A DNA stretch of 64,000 nucleotides, taken from contig URXX01000003.1 of assembly GCA_900551895.1 (NCBI GenBank), positions 121,366-185,365 on the forward strand, in the 5' to 3' direction. Below, piece after piece: positions 49,860 to 59,844 of this stretch (within the stretch, counting starts at the first letter, position 1; each line of letters starts with the position of its first letter). Under the pieces are notes generated by a model. That model was given only the letters and a program-made list of their open reading frames with translations. It made no database searches and had not been told where the DNA came from. The stretch is from an uncultured Lachnospiraceae bacterium (GTDB lineage: Bacteria; Bacillota; Clostridia; Lachnospirales; Lachnospiraceae). A program made the position numbers and the translations under genes.

Positions 49860-51251
49860 CTATTTCATTTCTCTTAAGAATGCTTTATATCCTTTGTATC
49901 CTTCGTAAATATCTGCTTTACTTGCAATCTCCCACGGAGCGTGCATAGATAACACTGCCATTCCGCTGTCGATAACATTCATTCCGTAATCTGCCATGAT
50001 GTAAGCGATTGTTCCGCCTCCACCAAAGTCAACTTTACCTAATTCTGCTGTCTGGAAGCCGATTTCATTATCGTCAAATACTTTGCGGATTTTTGCAATG
50101 TACTCAGCGTTTGCATCACTTGAACCGCTCTTTCCTCTTGCTCCCGTATATTTGTTTAAGCAAATTCCGCGTCCGAAATATGCTGTGTTTTTCTTCTCAA
50201 ATGCATTTGCATACATTGGATCATATGCTGCACTAACATCTGAAGAAAGCATAAATGAATTTTGAAGAGCGCGTCTTACTTTCAATGAAGATTCTCCGAC
50301 TGTGAGAGCAACTAATTCTGCCACTGCATTTTCAAAGAATTTTGATTCCATACCTGTTGCCCCAACGCTTCCGATTTCTTCCTTATCTACTAATAAACAG
50401 CAACTTGTTCTCTCCGGATTTTCTACTTCTAACATAGCGAATAATGATGTGAATGCACAAATTCTGTCATCGTGTCCGTATCCCATAATCATACTTCTGT
50501 CAAATCCGCAATCTCTTGCTTTTCCGGCAGGAACGATTTCCAATTCAGCAGATAAGAAGTCTTCTTCTTCAATTCCATAGTTATCTTTTAAGAATGAAAG
50601 GATAGTCGCTTTTACCAATTCTTTTTCTTCTTTATCATCTGTTGAGAGTGGTTTTGAGCCAACTAAAACATCAAGTCCTTCCCCTTCAATGACAACGCTT
50701 GCTTTCTTATCCATCTGTTCTCCTGCAAGGTGGATTAAAAGGTCTGAAATAACAAGTACAGGATCGTCTTCTTTCTCTCCGACAACGATATCAACTGTTG
50801 TTCCGTCTTTCTTAGCAACTGTTCCGTGAATTGCTAAAGGAATTGAAACCCACTGATATTTTTTGATACCGCCATAATAATGTGTATCTAAGTATGCTAA
50901 ATCTGTATCTTCATAAAGCGGATTTTGTTTAATATCAATTCTTGGTGAGTCTACATGTGCCCCAAGAATATTCATTCCTTCTTCCAACGGTCTTTGTCCG
51001 ATTTGGAATAAAGCCAACGCTTTTCCCATTTGGTTTACATATACTTTATCTCCCGCTTTTAATTCTGTATTTTCAGCAATACACTCTTCCAGATTGCGAT
51101 AGCCGTGTTCTTCCGCCATAGAAACAGCAAGACTTACACATTCTCTTTCTGTTTTTCCCGCATCAAGACAATTTTTATATCTTTTGCTAACTTCTTCTAC
51201 TTCGTTTAACTGTTCTGCAGTATACTGTTTCCACATATTTTTTCTTTCCAT
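49860..51251 (-). CDS. apeA: M18 family zinc aminopeptidase
   Basis: This 463-residue metallopeptidase has LGAHVDSPRIDIK (metal His/Asp), YYGGIKKYQWVSIPLAIHG, YGHDDRICAFTSLFAMLE, VDKEEIGSVGATGM (catalytic Glu) and SMHAPWEIASKADIYEGYKGYKAFL (final metal His). It cleaves N-terminal residues, often Asp/Glu or Leu, in the cytoplasm. AAGGAGAAT precedes the ATG. Standard length. Confidence 0.94.
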   Translation of the reverse strand: MERKNMWKQYTAEQLNEVEEVSKRYKNCLDAGKTERECVSLAVSMAEEHGYRNLEECIAENTELKAGDKVYVNQMGKALALFQIGQRPLEEGMNILGAHVDSPRIDIKQNPLYEDTDLAYLDTHYYGGIKKYQWVSIPLAIHGTVAKKDGTTVDIVVGEKEDDPVLVISDLLIHLAGEQMDKKASVVIEGEGLDVLVGSKPLSTDDKEEKELVKATILSFLKDNYGIEEEDFLSAELEIVPAGKARDCGFDRSMIMGYGHDDRICAFTSLFAMLEVENPERTSCCLLVDKEEIGSVGATGMESKFFENAVAELVALTVGESSLKVRRALQNSFMLSSDVSAAYDPMYANAFEKKNTAYFGRGICLNKYTGARGKSGSSDANAEYIAKIRKVFDDNEIGFQTAELGKVDFGGGGTIAYIMADYGMNVIDSGMAVLSMHAPWEIASKADIYEGYKGYKAFLREMK

Positions 51252-51343
51252 AGCGTATTCTCCTTACTTTAATTTAATTATTTGTCATTATATCGCTTTA
51301 AACAGCAAAAGTCAATCTTTCCACATGAATTTTTATGCATGAA

Positions 51344-51383
51344 AAAGGATATGGCACTTGCTAAATCAAATGCCATATCCTTT
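51344..51383. terminator. Terminator of the ferredoxin gene
   Basis: AAAGGATATGGCA (51344-51356) and TGCCATATCCTTT (51371-51383) are perfect 13-base arms with a 14-base loop and A/T flanks. Confidence 0.8.
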
Positions 51384-51566
51384 CTAATTCAAATCAATTA
51401 CAGAAACCGGACAACCGTTTCTTGCATCTTCGGCTGCCTCCTCTGTTTCTTCGGTTATATCGTTGTACGCCTCCGCTACCCCGTCGTCATTAAAACGAAA
51501 AACTTCAGGGCAGATGCTCACACACATTCCGCATGCAATGCAGCCTTCATTCACTTTTGCTTTCAT
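51384..51566 (-). CDS. Small ferredoxin, single [4Fe-4S] type
   Basis: This 60-residue ferredoxin has CIACGMCVSICP and a lone distant GCPVSVID cysteine, giving the four ligands CX2CX2C...C of a single-cluster ferredoxin. The rest is acidic (EETEEAAEDA). It transfers electrons at low potential; partners are not evident from context. AGGAGGAAC precedes the ATG. Confidence 0.92.
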   Translation of the reverse strand: MKAKVNEGCIACGMCVSICPEVFRFNDDGVAEAYNDITEETEEAAEDARNGCPVSVIDLN

Positions 51567-51612
51567 CTGTGTTCCTCCTGTTTTTTATTTAGGATTTCCA
51601 CTTTTTCTTATT

Positions 51613-54600
51613 TTATGAATGTTTTCTCTTTTTTGAAAAGAAAATACTTCCGCCTGCTACAACTAATAATGCTAACCATAAACCGATTGGTGTTGCGTCT
51701 GCTGTTTTCGGTGGTTTTGTTCCTGACGGTTTGTTGTTACTGTTGCCGCCGTTGTTTCCGTTTCCACTGTTATTTCCGTTGCCGCCGTTGTTTCCGTTTC
51801 CACTGTTGTTTCCGCTTCCGCTGTTATTTCCGTTGCCGCCGTTGTTTCCGCTTCCTCCGTCGTTTCCGCTTCCTCCGTCGTTTCCGTTATCAACAGGAAC
51901 GAGTGCATCTGCTGCTGTCTTCAATGCGTCAAGAGCATCTTGAATCTGTTTTTCTGTAGCATTTTTGTCTGCTAAAACTTTTTCAGCATCAGCCAATGCG
52001 TCTGCAAATACTTTCCAAGAGTCTGCCGTATAGTCTTTTTCATCATATTTACTATACTTTTCAACTGCTTCTCTTAAAGCATCTTTTCCGTCATTTGTTT
52101 CGCCTTTACCTTCAAGAACAAGAGAAGTCATTGCTTTTCTTAATTCTTTTTTCATTACTTCCACATCGTTTGCATCAGGATTTTCTGATTTAGCAAGTTC
52201 TTCTGCTTCTGTAATTTTAGCCTGCAAAGCGTCCCAAGAATCTGCTGTATATGTTTTATCGTTATTGTTCATTGCTTTTGCTTCTGTGATTAATGCGTTT
52301 AATCCGTCTACATCCGCTTTCACATTTGCTGCATGAAGTCGTAATTCTGCTGCTGAACCGAAGTTTCCGACAGACTCTTTATAAACAAGACGAATGTGTT
52401 TTGTTGTCACTGCCTCAAATTCAATAACCTGTGTCTTGTTTCTATCTTTAAGTGTACCCTCTTTAATCGGTGTGTACTCTTTTCCGTTATCGCTGATTTG
52501 GATTTCATATTTTATCAGTTTTCCGTTATCTCCACTCTTACGCGGAACATAAGTTAATGCTTTTACGGCAGTCGGTTCTTTCATCTCCAAATCAATCCAA
52601 TGAGGCATATTCAGTTCATCATATTTCGTATGCCACATTGTATTTTCATCTCCGTCAATAGCCTTAGCTGCCGCTTCACCACCGCCCTGTTCCGAGCAGG
52701 CTGTTACTTTGACTGTCTTATTGTCTACGTAGTTGATGTTTGACTCTTTGATGATTTCTAATTCCTGTAATGCTTTTGCTAACGCTTTTTCATATCCGTC
52801 TACAACGTCCTGCATAGATGCCGGAAGATCATAACGAATAGTGCTTACTACATAATCAAGGTTAGCCAGTGATTCTTCTGTAAATACAGAACGTTCGGTT
52901 TCTCCTTCAGGAACTAACGCCAAATATTTTTCTACTCTGCTGTAATCCGCTTTTTTGAATTCTGAAGAAGAAAGTACTTCGTTAATTCTGTTTACTAAGT
53001 CTGTTACTTCCGCTTCTGTCGGGTTGAATTTTGTCAACAACTGTTTTGCTTCATCTAATAATGGTTTTAATGCATCATTATCTTTTGCTACTTCTGTTGC
53101 CGTCCAAACTGCACGGTCTAAAGCGATTGTAGATGTATATGTACTTTCTACTGCTTTTCCAACGCGAACATCATCTACATAACCTTCAAATGCTTTTGTT
53201 TTACTTCCGATTGTATCAATTGGGAACATTGTTGTTGCAAGCATTGGTCTGCCTTCAATCTGTTCACCGTCGCCGAGAACGTCTTTTAACTCTCCGTTTA
53301 CATATAATTCTACTTTGTTCTGTTTGTTCTTGATTTCTAATTCTACCCATTCGTTTACAGGTAATTCATAGTTAAATGAATAGTCAAAGTTTTCTCTTGA
53401 GATACCGACTTTTCCTGTCTCTTTCTGTACCGCTTTAATACTTCCGTAACTGCTTTCAAATAAAATCTGTTCGTCTGTACTGTCAGAAGTACGTTTTACT
53501 TTTACACGAAGATCGTTTCCAAGTCCTGCTGTTCCGACTTCCGTGTTCATGTAACTTTCTTTTCCGTTTAATTTTAATGCATTCTTACCGTCAACATTTT
53601 CGATAGATGCGTTTTTACCCTCTGTAAGGTTGTGTTTGTTTACTGAATAATCCGTTTTGTCATCCATTGGATAGTTTACAATAGCGCCTTCACTATCTTT
53701 TGCTGTTTCGTATCCAAAGTTTGTCTGCGGAGCATCATTCAGTTTTTTAGATAAGTCAAGCGCCTGATTTGTATTCATATCGCCTTTGCCCCAAAGTTTC
53801 GCACCGAATAATGCCATTGGTTCGTTGATACGATCGTATACATCATACTCACTTACACCATTATTAAGATAGTCTGTCATATCATTCCATACGGCAAATG
53901 CTCCACCGATCATCTGCTCATCCCCTGCCGGAATTGTCACGTTACCGATTGTATTAATCGGAAGATTATAGCATGTATCATTGTTTAAATAATCATAGTA
54001 ATATCCTGCATTTGGAACGATATAATAGTTGCCGTCATTACAGTTAATTAAGTCGAAACCTTCTTCGTACATTTTATCCATGTTAGCCCATCCAAAGTTC
54101 CATAAGTTCATCTGAACGTCTTCGCTCTGAACGTCTACATCACCTGTGATAGAAGAAAGACTTCCCCAAATACGCGCTGTACGTCCGCTGTCTTTTACAT
54201 AACTAAGCATATCGTTTGCAAATTTTCTGTAAGCATTTCCGTCAGCAGTATATTCATCTGCACCTACATGTACAGTTGTCTGTTTGTCAAATACAGGTTT
54301 TGTACCTGTCATATATTCTCCGAAAATACTCTGAACAAACTCTAAACTTTCATCATATTTTGTAACTAAATTTAAGTGGTCGTTCTGTCTTCCGCTTGTA
54401 CCGTGTCTAAGGTCCGGTCTTACTTTTGTCAATGCAAGCGAATGTGCCGGTACGTCAATTTCCGGAACAATGTTGACACCGTATGTTCTTGACTCTTCGA
54501 TAAAGTTTCTGAACTCATCTTTTGTGTAGAATACATCTTTACTTGTTAAGTCGGCTTTGTTCTTTCCACCATTGCCCCCCTCTTTAATATCAGATTCCAA

Positions 54601-56448
54601 ACGGAAACCTGAGTACGCTTTCATTGGATCTTTTACATTTTCCAATCCGATTAAGTTATCGTTTAAGTGTACCTGAAAGTCATTCATTTTATACCATGAC
54701 ATTTCTTTCACGACTTGCTGCAGGTAATCCATTGTAAATGTTTTTCTTCCTACGTCCAAGATAAATCCACGTACTTCGTATAGCGGATAATCTCTTGTCT
54801 GTCCTTTTGGAATATTGTTTGTCAATTTTAAACTCTGTAAAATTGTTCTTGTTGCCCAAAAAGCACCTGTTGCTGTTTCCGCCTCAACAGTTACTTTATC
54901 TGTAATGTTCATTAAATAGCCTTCTTTTTGAAGACCTTTTGTTTTGTCTGTTGTCAATGCAAACTCGAAATCACCCGCTTTTGCTTCACCCGTTACGACT
55001 TTGATGTCTTTTCCTGTGATTTCTTTGTAATCTTTTGCAAACGTATCTGCCATATCTTTTAATTCGTCATTCTTAATAACGATACGGCTTTCCGCTGTAG
55101 GAGCAAATGTTCCTGTAGTACCTTTCCACTCACGTAATTCAGGGAGTACATTTGGCGCTTTGTTATCTCCCTCTTCCTCTGCCAATTTACCCGGAATAAC
55201 TACGTTTCTTTCTTCAAACGCGTAGTTTTTCTCATCTTTCTTATCTGTGATTTTAAAAGAAACTTTTACCATTGTATCTACAAGTGGCTGGTAAATTTCT
55301 AATTCCGGTCCAACTACCTGTTCGTAGTCTGTTCCGTTGTATTTGATTTCGTAATCATCAGATGTAGGTAATGTTACTTCTAACTTTTTATCTGTTCTTT
55401 CAGGTTCTTTAATCTGAATTTGTTTTGCAAGATCGTCCATGCTTGCTTTCGGCTCTCCGCCGTATACTTCCATTTCATAAACGGAAATAGTTGACCATGT
55501 TGCACCGCCGTCAACGTCCTCTGCCGTAAATTTATCAATCATCAAACGAACGTAACGAGCCTGTTCTGTTTTGTCCAATGTAATCTTTTCTACTTTATTA
55601 GCAGGACGGTCATTCATTACTTTAACATCTTTCCAATCGCTGTCTTTCATTGGATTGCTTAATGTTGTCGCTGTCTGAATGCGGTATGTTGTCGCTTTTC
55701 TTGTTTCCCAGTAAAGTTTGATTGTTTTTACATCTTTTACCGAACCTAAATCTACATAAATCCAGTGTGGATTTAAGTTCGCTGCACTAGACCATCTTGT
55801 ATCTTTTGTGTTTCCGTCAAATGCTTTATCTACTTTTAAGTTATCTGCTTCAAAAGAATCTGAGAACGCCGGCTGTCCCTGTGCCACGTTTTTCTGTGGA
55901 TCCTGCGGTTCCTGTGGCTGTTCCGGCTCTGGATCAGTTGTGTCATCAACAAGTTTTACTTGGAAATCACAGCAACTTACACTTGGATATGGTGTTACAC
56001 CTGTTACGCTTAATTTAACATAGCGTCCCTCTACCGCTTTCTCCAATTTTACTTCAGATTTTCTTTTCGTATTTCCAGACTTCTCCGCTACCGGTTCACC
56101 CCAGTTTTCTGTACTGTCTGAAACATAAATTTTAAAATCTGTCACATACTGTGAATCACTTTCCCAAAGCATTGAGAAGTAGTTCATGCTTTTCTTTTCG
56201 CCCAAGTCAACATATGCCCACTGTTCCGGCTTTGCTTCTGATGACCAGCGGGTACTTTCATCCGCATCTGTCAGATATTCCGCTTTGAACTGGTCTAACG
56301 GTGCTGCACTTGTTGTTACCGGTCTGTTCAACGCTAAATTGTCACTTGCTTTTGGTGCTTTTGTTTCAGCAAAAATTGTTACATTTCCTGTAACAGCCAA
56401 TGACATACTTAGTGCTAAGGCAAGTACCTTTTTCTTCCACTTTTTCAT
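51613..56448 (-). CDS. Multidomain GH20 beta-N-acetylhexosaminidase, wall-anchored
   Basis: This 1611-residue secreted enzyme has a signal peptide (1-27), two F5/8 type C (CBM32-like) domains (about 35-170, 190-335), a GH20b domain (about 440-555) and a GH20 TIM barrel (about 560-900) with the catalytic pair in HVGADEY near residue 728. A LamG-like fold follows (about 935-1110), then a FIVAR-type helical segment, a third CBM32 (about 1215-1350), two more FIVAR repeats, a Gly/Asn linker (about 1515-1570), a PPKTAD sorting-like motif, a hydrophobic helix and KKRKHS. It releases terminal GlcNAc/GalNAc from host glycans at the cell surface. Confidence 0.92.
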   Translation of the reverse strand: MKKWKKKVLALALSMSLAVTGNVTIFAETKAPKASDNLALNRPVTTSAAPLDQFKAEYLTDADESTRWSSEAKPEQWAYVDLGEKKSMNYFSMLWESDSQYVTDFKIYVSDSTENWGEPVAEKSGNTKRKSEVKLEKAVEGRYVKLSVTGVTPYPSVSCCDFQVKLVDDTTDPEPEQPQEPQDPQKNVAQGQPAFSDSFEADNLKVDKAFDGNTKDTRWSSAANLNPHWIYVDLGSVKDVKTIKLYWETRKATTYRIQTATTLSNPMKDSDWKDVKVMNDRPANKVEKITLDKTEQARYVRLMIDKFTAEDVDGGATWSTISVYEMEVYGGEPKASMDDLAKQIQIKEPERTDKKLEVTLPTSDDYEIKYNGTDYEQVVGPELEIYQPLVDTMVKVSFKITDKKDEKNYAFEERNVVIPGKLAEEEGDNKAPNVLPELREWKGTTGTFAPTAESRIVIKNDELKDMADTFAKDYKEITGKDIKVVTGEAKAGDFEFALTTDKTKGLQKEGYLMNITDKVTVEAETATGAFWATRTILQSLKLTNNIPKGQTRDYPLYEVRGFILDVGRKTFTMDYLQQVVKEMSWYKMNDFQVHLNDNLIGLENVKDPMKAYSGFRLESDIKEGGNGGKNKADLTSKDVFYTKDEFRNFIEESRTYGVNIVPEIDVPAHSLALTKVRPDLRHGTSGRQNDHLNLVTKYDESLEFVQSIFGEYMTGTKPVFDKQTTVHVGADEYTADGNAYRKFANDMLSYVKDSGRTARIWGSLSSITGDVDVQSEDVQMNLWNFGWANMDKMYEEGFDLINCNDGNYYIVPNAGYYYDYLNNDTCYNLPINTIGNVTIPAGDEQMIGGAFAVWNDMTDYLNNGVSEYDVYDRINEPMALFGAKLWGKGDMNTNQALDLSKKLNDAPQTNFGYETAKDSEGAIVNYPMDDKTDYSVNKHNLTEGKNASIENVDGKNALKLNGKESYMNTEVGTAGLGNDLRVKVKRTSDSTDEQILFESSYGSIKAVQKETGKVGISRENFDYSFNYELPVNEWVELEIKNKQNKVELYVNGELKDVLGDGEQIEGRPMLATTMFPIDTIGSKTKAFEGYVDDVRVGKAVESTYTSTIALDRAVWTATEVAKDNDALKPLLDEAKQLLTKFNPTEAEVTDLVNRINEVLSSSEFKKADYSRVEKYLALVPEGETERSVFTEESLANLDYVVSTIRYDLPASMQDVVDGYEKALAKALQELEIIKESNINYVDNKTVKVTACSEQGGGEAAAKAIDGDENTMWHTKYDELNMPHWIDLEMKEPTAVKALTYVPRKSGDNGKLIKYEIQISDNGKEYTPIKEGTLKDRNKTQVIEFEAVTTKHIRLVYKESVGNFGSAAELRLHAANVKADVDGLNALITEAKAMNNNDKTYTADSWDALQAKITEAEELAKSENPDANDVEVMKKELRKAMTSLVLEGKGETNDGKDALREAVEKYSKYDEKDYTADSWKVFADALADAEKVLADKNATEKQIQDALDALKTAADALVPVDNGNDGGSGNDGGSGNNGGNGNNSGSGNNSGNGNNGGNGNNSGNGNNGGNSNNKPSGTKPPKTADATPIGLWLALLVVAGGSIFFSKKRKHS
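51727..51895 (-). repeat. Degenerate tandem repeat encoding the Gly/Asn/Ser linker
   Basis: Short repeats of 15-18 bases (units like GGAAACGGAAACAA on the minus strand) encode GNNGGNGNNSGSGNN-type sequence. It is a wall-spanning linker that may vary in copy number by slippage. Confidence 0.75.
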
Positions 56449-56551
56449 TTTCTTATCCTTCCTTTTTATTTTTTAGTAAACATTTCTATAAAATGCTTGC
56501 TCGTTAAAATAGTATCAAACTTTGAATGAAATGTACACTGTTTTTTCTATC

Positions 56552-56581
56552 TTGTACAAATATTTCTCCATATGCTATAAT
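56552..56581 (+). promoter_or_regulatory. Promoter of the MFS transporter transcript
   Basis: TTGTAC (56552-56557), an 18-base spacer and TATAAA (56576-56581) preceded by TGC give an extended -10 promoter ahead of a five-codon leader ORF. Confidence 0.5.
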
Positions 56582-56616
56582 TATGTGTATAAATTTTACC
56601 AAAGGAGGCTTTATCG

Positions 56617-56634
56617 TGAGAAGTCCGCACTAAG
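56617..56634 (+). CDS. Five-codon leader ORF (MRSPH) upstream of the MFS gene
   Basis: AAAGGAGG (56602-56609) with seven-base spacing precedes GTG AGA AGT CCG CAC TAA. The ribosome site is stronger than that of the transporter gene 47 bases downstream. Short leaders of this kind upstream of efflux genes often regulate by ribosome stalling, but no alternative hairpins are clear. Function is inference. Confidence 0.4.
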
Positions 56635-56681
56635 TTTACATCATTTACTTCATATACAAATAGAAAAGAAAGGACATAAAA

Positions 56682-57806
56682 ATGAGCAAAAGAAGTATAT
56701 CTGTCTTAAAATATATTTCTTTGTTTGGAGGATTGATTTTTTATGCGCCGGTGGCACTGCTCGTCCGCACAAGAATGGGAATGACTTACTCTCAATTTTT
56801 TCTGTTGCAGGCAGTGTTATCTATCAGTATTTTTATTTTTGAAGTACCTTGCGGATATATCACAGATAAAATCGGCTATCGGAAAACACTTATTTTGAAC
56901 AGCCTTTTTACCTTTCTTGCAAGAATACTTATGGTTTTTGCGGGAAATTTTTTATTTTTCTCTATCGAGGCTGTATGCGAAGGCATTTCTATCGCCTTAT
57001 ATTCGGGAACAATGTCCGGCTACATTTATCAGCAGTCGGAAGAAGAGTTTGTACACGCATTATCTATTGTAGATAATTACTCTCATTTGGGATTTATTTT
57101 ATCTACCCTGTTGTTCCCTATTATTTATTCGGTGAGCGATATTAACGGACTGCTTGTATTGACTGCACTCTGTTCATTTATCGGCTTTCTTATGGCTTTT
57201 CGCCTGCCAAAAGAGAAAACGCAGACTATCCATGAGAAAATCCATTTTTCTTTTCATTCGGCGGATATCCCTATCAGTCTTTTTATCGGAATGATTGATA
57301 TGAGTTTTCTTATTATTAACTTTTTCTATGTGGAAATTTTAGTTGAATTACATATAAATGAAAGTTATATTAGTTTACTAATTTTACTTTATACAACAGT
57401 ACAGTTGAGCGTACCGAAACTGACAAGAAAATTTGGAGAAAACAATCTGTTTCGGAAAATTTGCGGTTGCTTAGGGATAACCACTCTTTTTCTTTTTGCC
57501 GTTTCCCTCTGCCACAGTCGGATTGTCCTTTTACCAATGCTATTTCTTCCGACTATGTTGTCACTTTTAAGTGTATATTTCGAAAAATATCAGAACAATT
57601 ACATTGACACTATGGGATACGGACAAAAGCGGGCAACCATTTTGTCCTGCTACAATATGAGTGCAAACATGATCGAAATTCTTTTTCTGTTTGGCTCTGC
57701 AAACTTAAAAGAAATGCAGGTACACGATATATTCGCCATATTGGGAGTCACTTTTAGTGTTATCCTTATCTTTATATTGATTTTCCAAACAAGAAAAAAA
57801 TCATAA
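56682..57806 (+). CDS. MFS family transporter
   Basis: This 374-residue permease has about eleven or twelve hydrophobic helices. The MFS loop 2-3 signature appears as FEVPCGYITDKIGYRKTLIL, typical of drug and metabolite exporters of the Firmicute 'MFS_1' type. The second half is less conserved (VPKLTRKFGENNLFRKICG as the repeat signature). Substrate unknown. GAAAGGA precedes the ATG; a leader ORF lies upstream. Confidence 0.88.
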   Translation: MSKRSISVLKYISLFGGLIFYAPVALLVRTRMGMTYSQFFLLQAVLSISIFIFEVPCGYITDKIGYRKTLILNSLFTFLARILMVFAGNFLFFSIEAVCEGISIALYSGTMSGYIYQQSEEEFVHALSIVDNYSHLGFILSTLLFPIIYSVSDINGLLVLTALCSFIGFLMAFRLPKEKTQTIHEKIHFSFHSADIPISLFIGMIDMSFLIINFFYVEILVELHINESYISLLILLYTTVQLSVPKLTRKFGENNLFRKICGCLGITTLFLFAVSLCHSRIVLLPMLFLPTMLSLLSVYFEKYQNNYIDTMGYGQKRATILSCYNMSANMIEILFLFGSANLKEMQVHDIFAILGVTFSVILIFILIFQTRKKS

Positions 57807-57809
57807 TAC

Positions 57810-57848
57810 AAAACGCATGGGGCTTTTCTAAACCTCATGCGTTTTTGT
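57810..57848. terminator. Bidirectional terminator between MFS and YeiH-like genes
   Basis: AAAACGCATGGGG (57811-57823) pairs with CCTCATGCGTTTT (57833-57845), with A and T flanks on both sides. Confidence 0.8.
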
Positions 57849-57854
57849 ATGTAG

Positions 57855-58886
57855 TTACCATATATGCATAAAATGCTGCATAGCAAGTGTCACCGCTGTA
57901 ATTCCGGCCCAACATGACATTCCGAGTAAAATCGGACGTCCCCCGCTTTTTACTAATTTCACAATATCCGTATTAAATCCAATCGCTGCCATAGCCATAA
58001 CGATAAAGAATTTAGACAATTCCTTAAGCGGATTAAACATTGTGGCAGGCACACCCATTGATGTTGCTATTGTCGTAATCAAACTCGCACCGATAAAGAA
58101 GAGAATAAAGAATGGGAAAACTTTTTTCAAAGATACTTTCTCTCCGCTTTCATTTTCTGCTTTTCTCGCTCTCATAAATGCCAACACAAGTGTAATCGGA
58201 ATAATTGCCAATGTTCTTGTCAATTTTACCGTTACCGCCTTATCCAATGTCTGACTTCCCAAATGGTACATACTATCCCATGTAGATGCTGCAGCCGTAA
58301 CCGAAGAAGTGTCATTTACCGCTGTTCCCGCAAATATACCGAACGCTTCCCCTGATGTTGTGGAAAATCCAAGTCCCGTTCCGAGCATTGGGAAAATCAA
58401 CGCTGCCAACACATTAAATAGGAAGATAACCGAAATTGCCTGTGCCACATCTTCCTCCTCAGCGTCAATAACCGGCGCTGTCGCCGCAATGGCAGAACCG
58501 CCGCAAATAGACGAACCGACACCGATTAACGTAGAAATTTTAGTCGGTACATGCATTGCACGGTGCATAATGTATGCAATAATCAGCGATGTACTGATTG
58601 TGCAAATAATAATCGGCAAAGACTGTTTTCCCGTCTGCATAACAACTTTTAAATTCATTCCAAATCCAAGAAGAACAACCGCATACTGTAAAATTTTCTT
58701 CGATGTAAATTTCACTCCCGATTCAAAAACTGTCTTATTCTTTACAACAAGCGCCAACACCATTCCGATAAGAATGGCAAAAACCGGACCGCCGATAATG
58801 GCAAATTTCTTTCCTAACATGCTGGAAGGTACTGCTATCGCAAGACAAAGCAATAATCCTTTCCAATTCTTTTCTATAAATTTCAT
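57855..58886 (-). CDS. YeiH/UPF0324 family putative sulfate (anion) exporter
   Basis: This 343-residue protein has about ten transmembrane helices with the family segments VVLLGFGMNLKVVMQTG, GVGSSICGGSAIAATAPVIDAEEEDVAQAISVIF and AGTAVNDTSSVTAAA. YeiH proteins are putative sulfate or sulfonate exporters. It follows a flavoprotein gene by 10 bases, and a LysR gene is divergent, resembling the yeiE-yeiH arrangement of E. coli. Confidence 0.9.
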   Translation of the reverse strand: MKFIEKNWKGLLLCLAIAVPSSMLGKKFAIIGGPVFAILIGMVLALVVKNKTVFESGVKFTSKKILQYAVVLLGFGMNLKVVMQTGKQSLPIIICTISTSLIIAYIMHRAMHVPTKISTLIGVGSSICGGSAIAATAPVIDAEEEDVAQAISVIFLFNVLAALIFPMLGTGLGFSTTSGEAFGIFAGTAVNDTSSVTAAASTWDSMYHLGSQTLDKAVTVKLTRTLAIIPITLVLAFMRARKAENESGEKVSLKKVFPFFILFFIGASLITTIATSMGVPATMFNPLKELSKFFIVMAMAAIGFNTDIVKLVKSGGRPILLGMSCWAGITAVTLAMQHFMHIW

Positions 58887-58896
58887 CTGTTCCCTC

Positions 58897-59796
58897 CTAT
58901 TTCGCTAAATGTACTCCTGCTACTGTTCCGTCTGCGACTGCCGTTGATACCTGACGCACCTGTTTTACTCGGATATCGCCCACTGCATAGACACCTTTTA
59001 TCTCTGTTTCCATGTTTTCATCTACCGGAATAAATCCGTTTTCCAATTTCAATTCTGTGTATAATCCTGTATTCGGTGTCGTTCCCGCATAAACGAAGAT
59101 ACCGCATCCCGAATCAGAAATCGTTTCAATCGCCCCTGTTTTTTCATCGGAAATCTCAAGGGACTCCACTTTATCTACCCCATATACTCCATGAAGTCTT
59201 GAACCTAAACGGAGTTTTATATTTGGTGTTCTTGCCACTTTTTCTCTGAATTCCGCGATACAGCCGAGTGTTTCTTCAAAATGGATAATCGTTACCTGCT
59301 CAGCGTATTTAGACAGATATAACGCTTCTTTTACCGCTCCGTCCGCGCCGCCTACAACATAAATATTTTTGCCCTGATATTTTTCGCCGTCTCTCTGTGC
59401 ATTCATGCCCATTCCTTTTCCGGCGAGTTCTGTTTCCCCTGCAACACCGAGTTTTCTAGGCGTAGTTCCGTTTGCCAAAACAATCTTTTTCGCTTCATAA
59501 GCTTTATCCTCCGTATACACTTTCTTTACTTCACCCGCAAGTTCAACTCGTTTCACTTCGCCGTATGCAATCTCAATTCCGGCGCTTTCCGCCTGTTCTT
59601 TCAGTCGGTTCGCAAAAGTAACTCCTGTTTCTTCTGACATAATTCCTGCATAGTGGGTAACGGTGGAAACCTTTCCAATCAGTCCGCCCACAACATTTTT
59701 CTCTACAATCAACACTTTTTTTCCTCTGCTCACCGCATAAATTCCTGCACTAATTCCTGCCGGACCTGCACCGATAATCACAACGTCATACATCAT
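58897..59796 (-). CDS. Thioredoxin reductase-like flavoprotein lacking the redox cysteines
   Basis: This 299-residue FAD/NAD(P) protein has VVIIGAGPAGISAGIYA (FAD), IYVVGGADGAVKEALYLSKYAEQVTIIHF (NADPH) and GVYAVGDIRVKQVRQVSTAVADG (FAD end). Where thioredoxin reductase has CAxCDG, it reads NAQRDG, so the disulfide pair is gone. Such proteins act as ferredoxin/flavodoxin-NADP reductases or on other partners. It is divergent from LysR and followed by the YeiH gene. Confidence 0.88.
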   Translation of the reverse strand: MMYDVVIIGAGPAGISAGIYAVSRGKKVLIVEKNVVGGLIGKVSTVTHYAGIMSEETGVTFANRLKEQAESAGIEIAYGEVKRVELAGEVKKVYTEDKAYEAKKIVLANGTTPRKLGVAGETELAGKGMGMNAQRDGEKYQGKNIYVVGGADGAVKEALYLSKYAEQVTIIHFEETLGCIAEFREKVARTPNIKLRLGSRLHGVYGVDKVESLEISDEKTGAIETISDSGCGIFVYAGTTPNTGLYTELKLENGFIPVDENMETEIKGVYAVGDIRVKQVRQVSTAVADGTVAGVHLAK

Positions 59797-59844
59797 AACT
59801 ACTTCCTCTTTTCTTTTTATCTTTAATGTGTTCCTCTTGTTTAT

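Noticed and set aside
51727..51895. Short tandem repeats as a possible CRISPR array
   Set aside because: Unit length is only 15-18 bases without spacers, and the frame stays open as a Gly/Asn linker.
51282..51959. A 225-codon plus-strand frame over the ferredoxin gene and the GH20 linker
   Set aside because: Its repeats (CRFRFHCYF-like) are only the reverse of the Gly/Asn-coding repeat and the ferredoxin gene.
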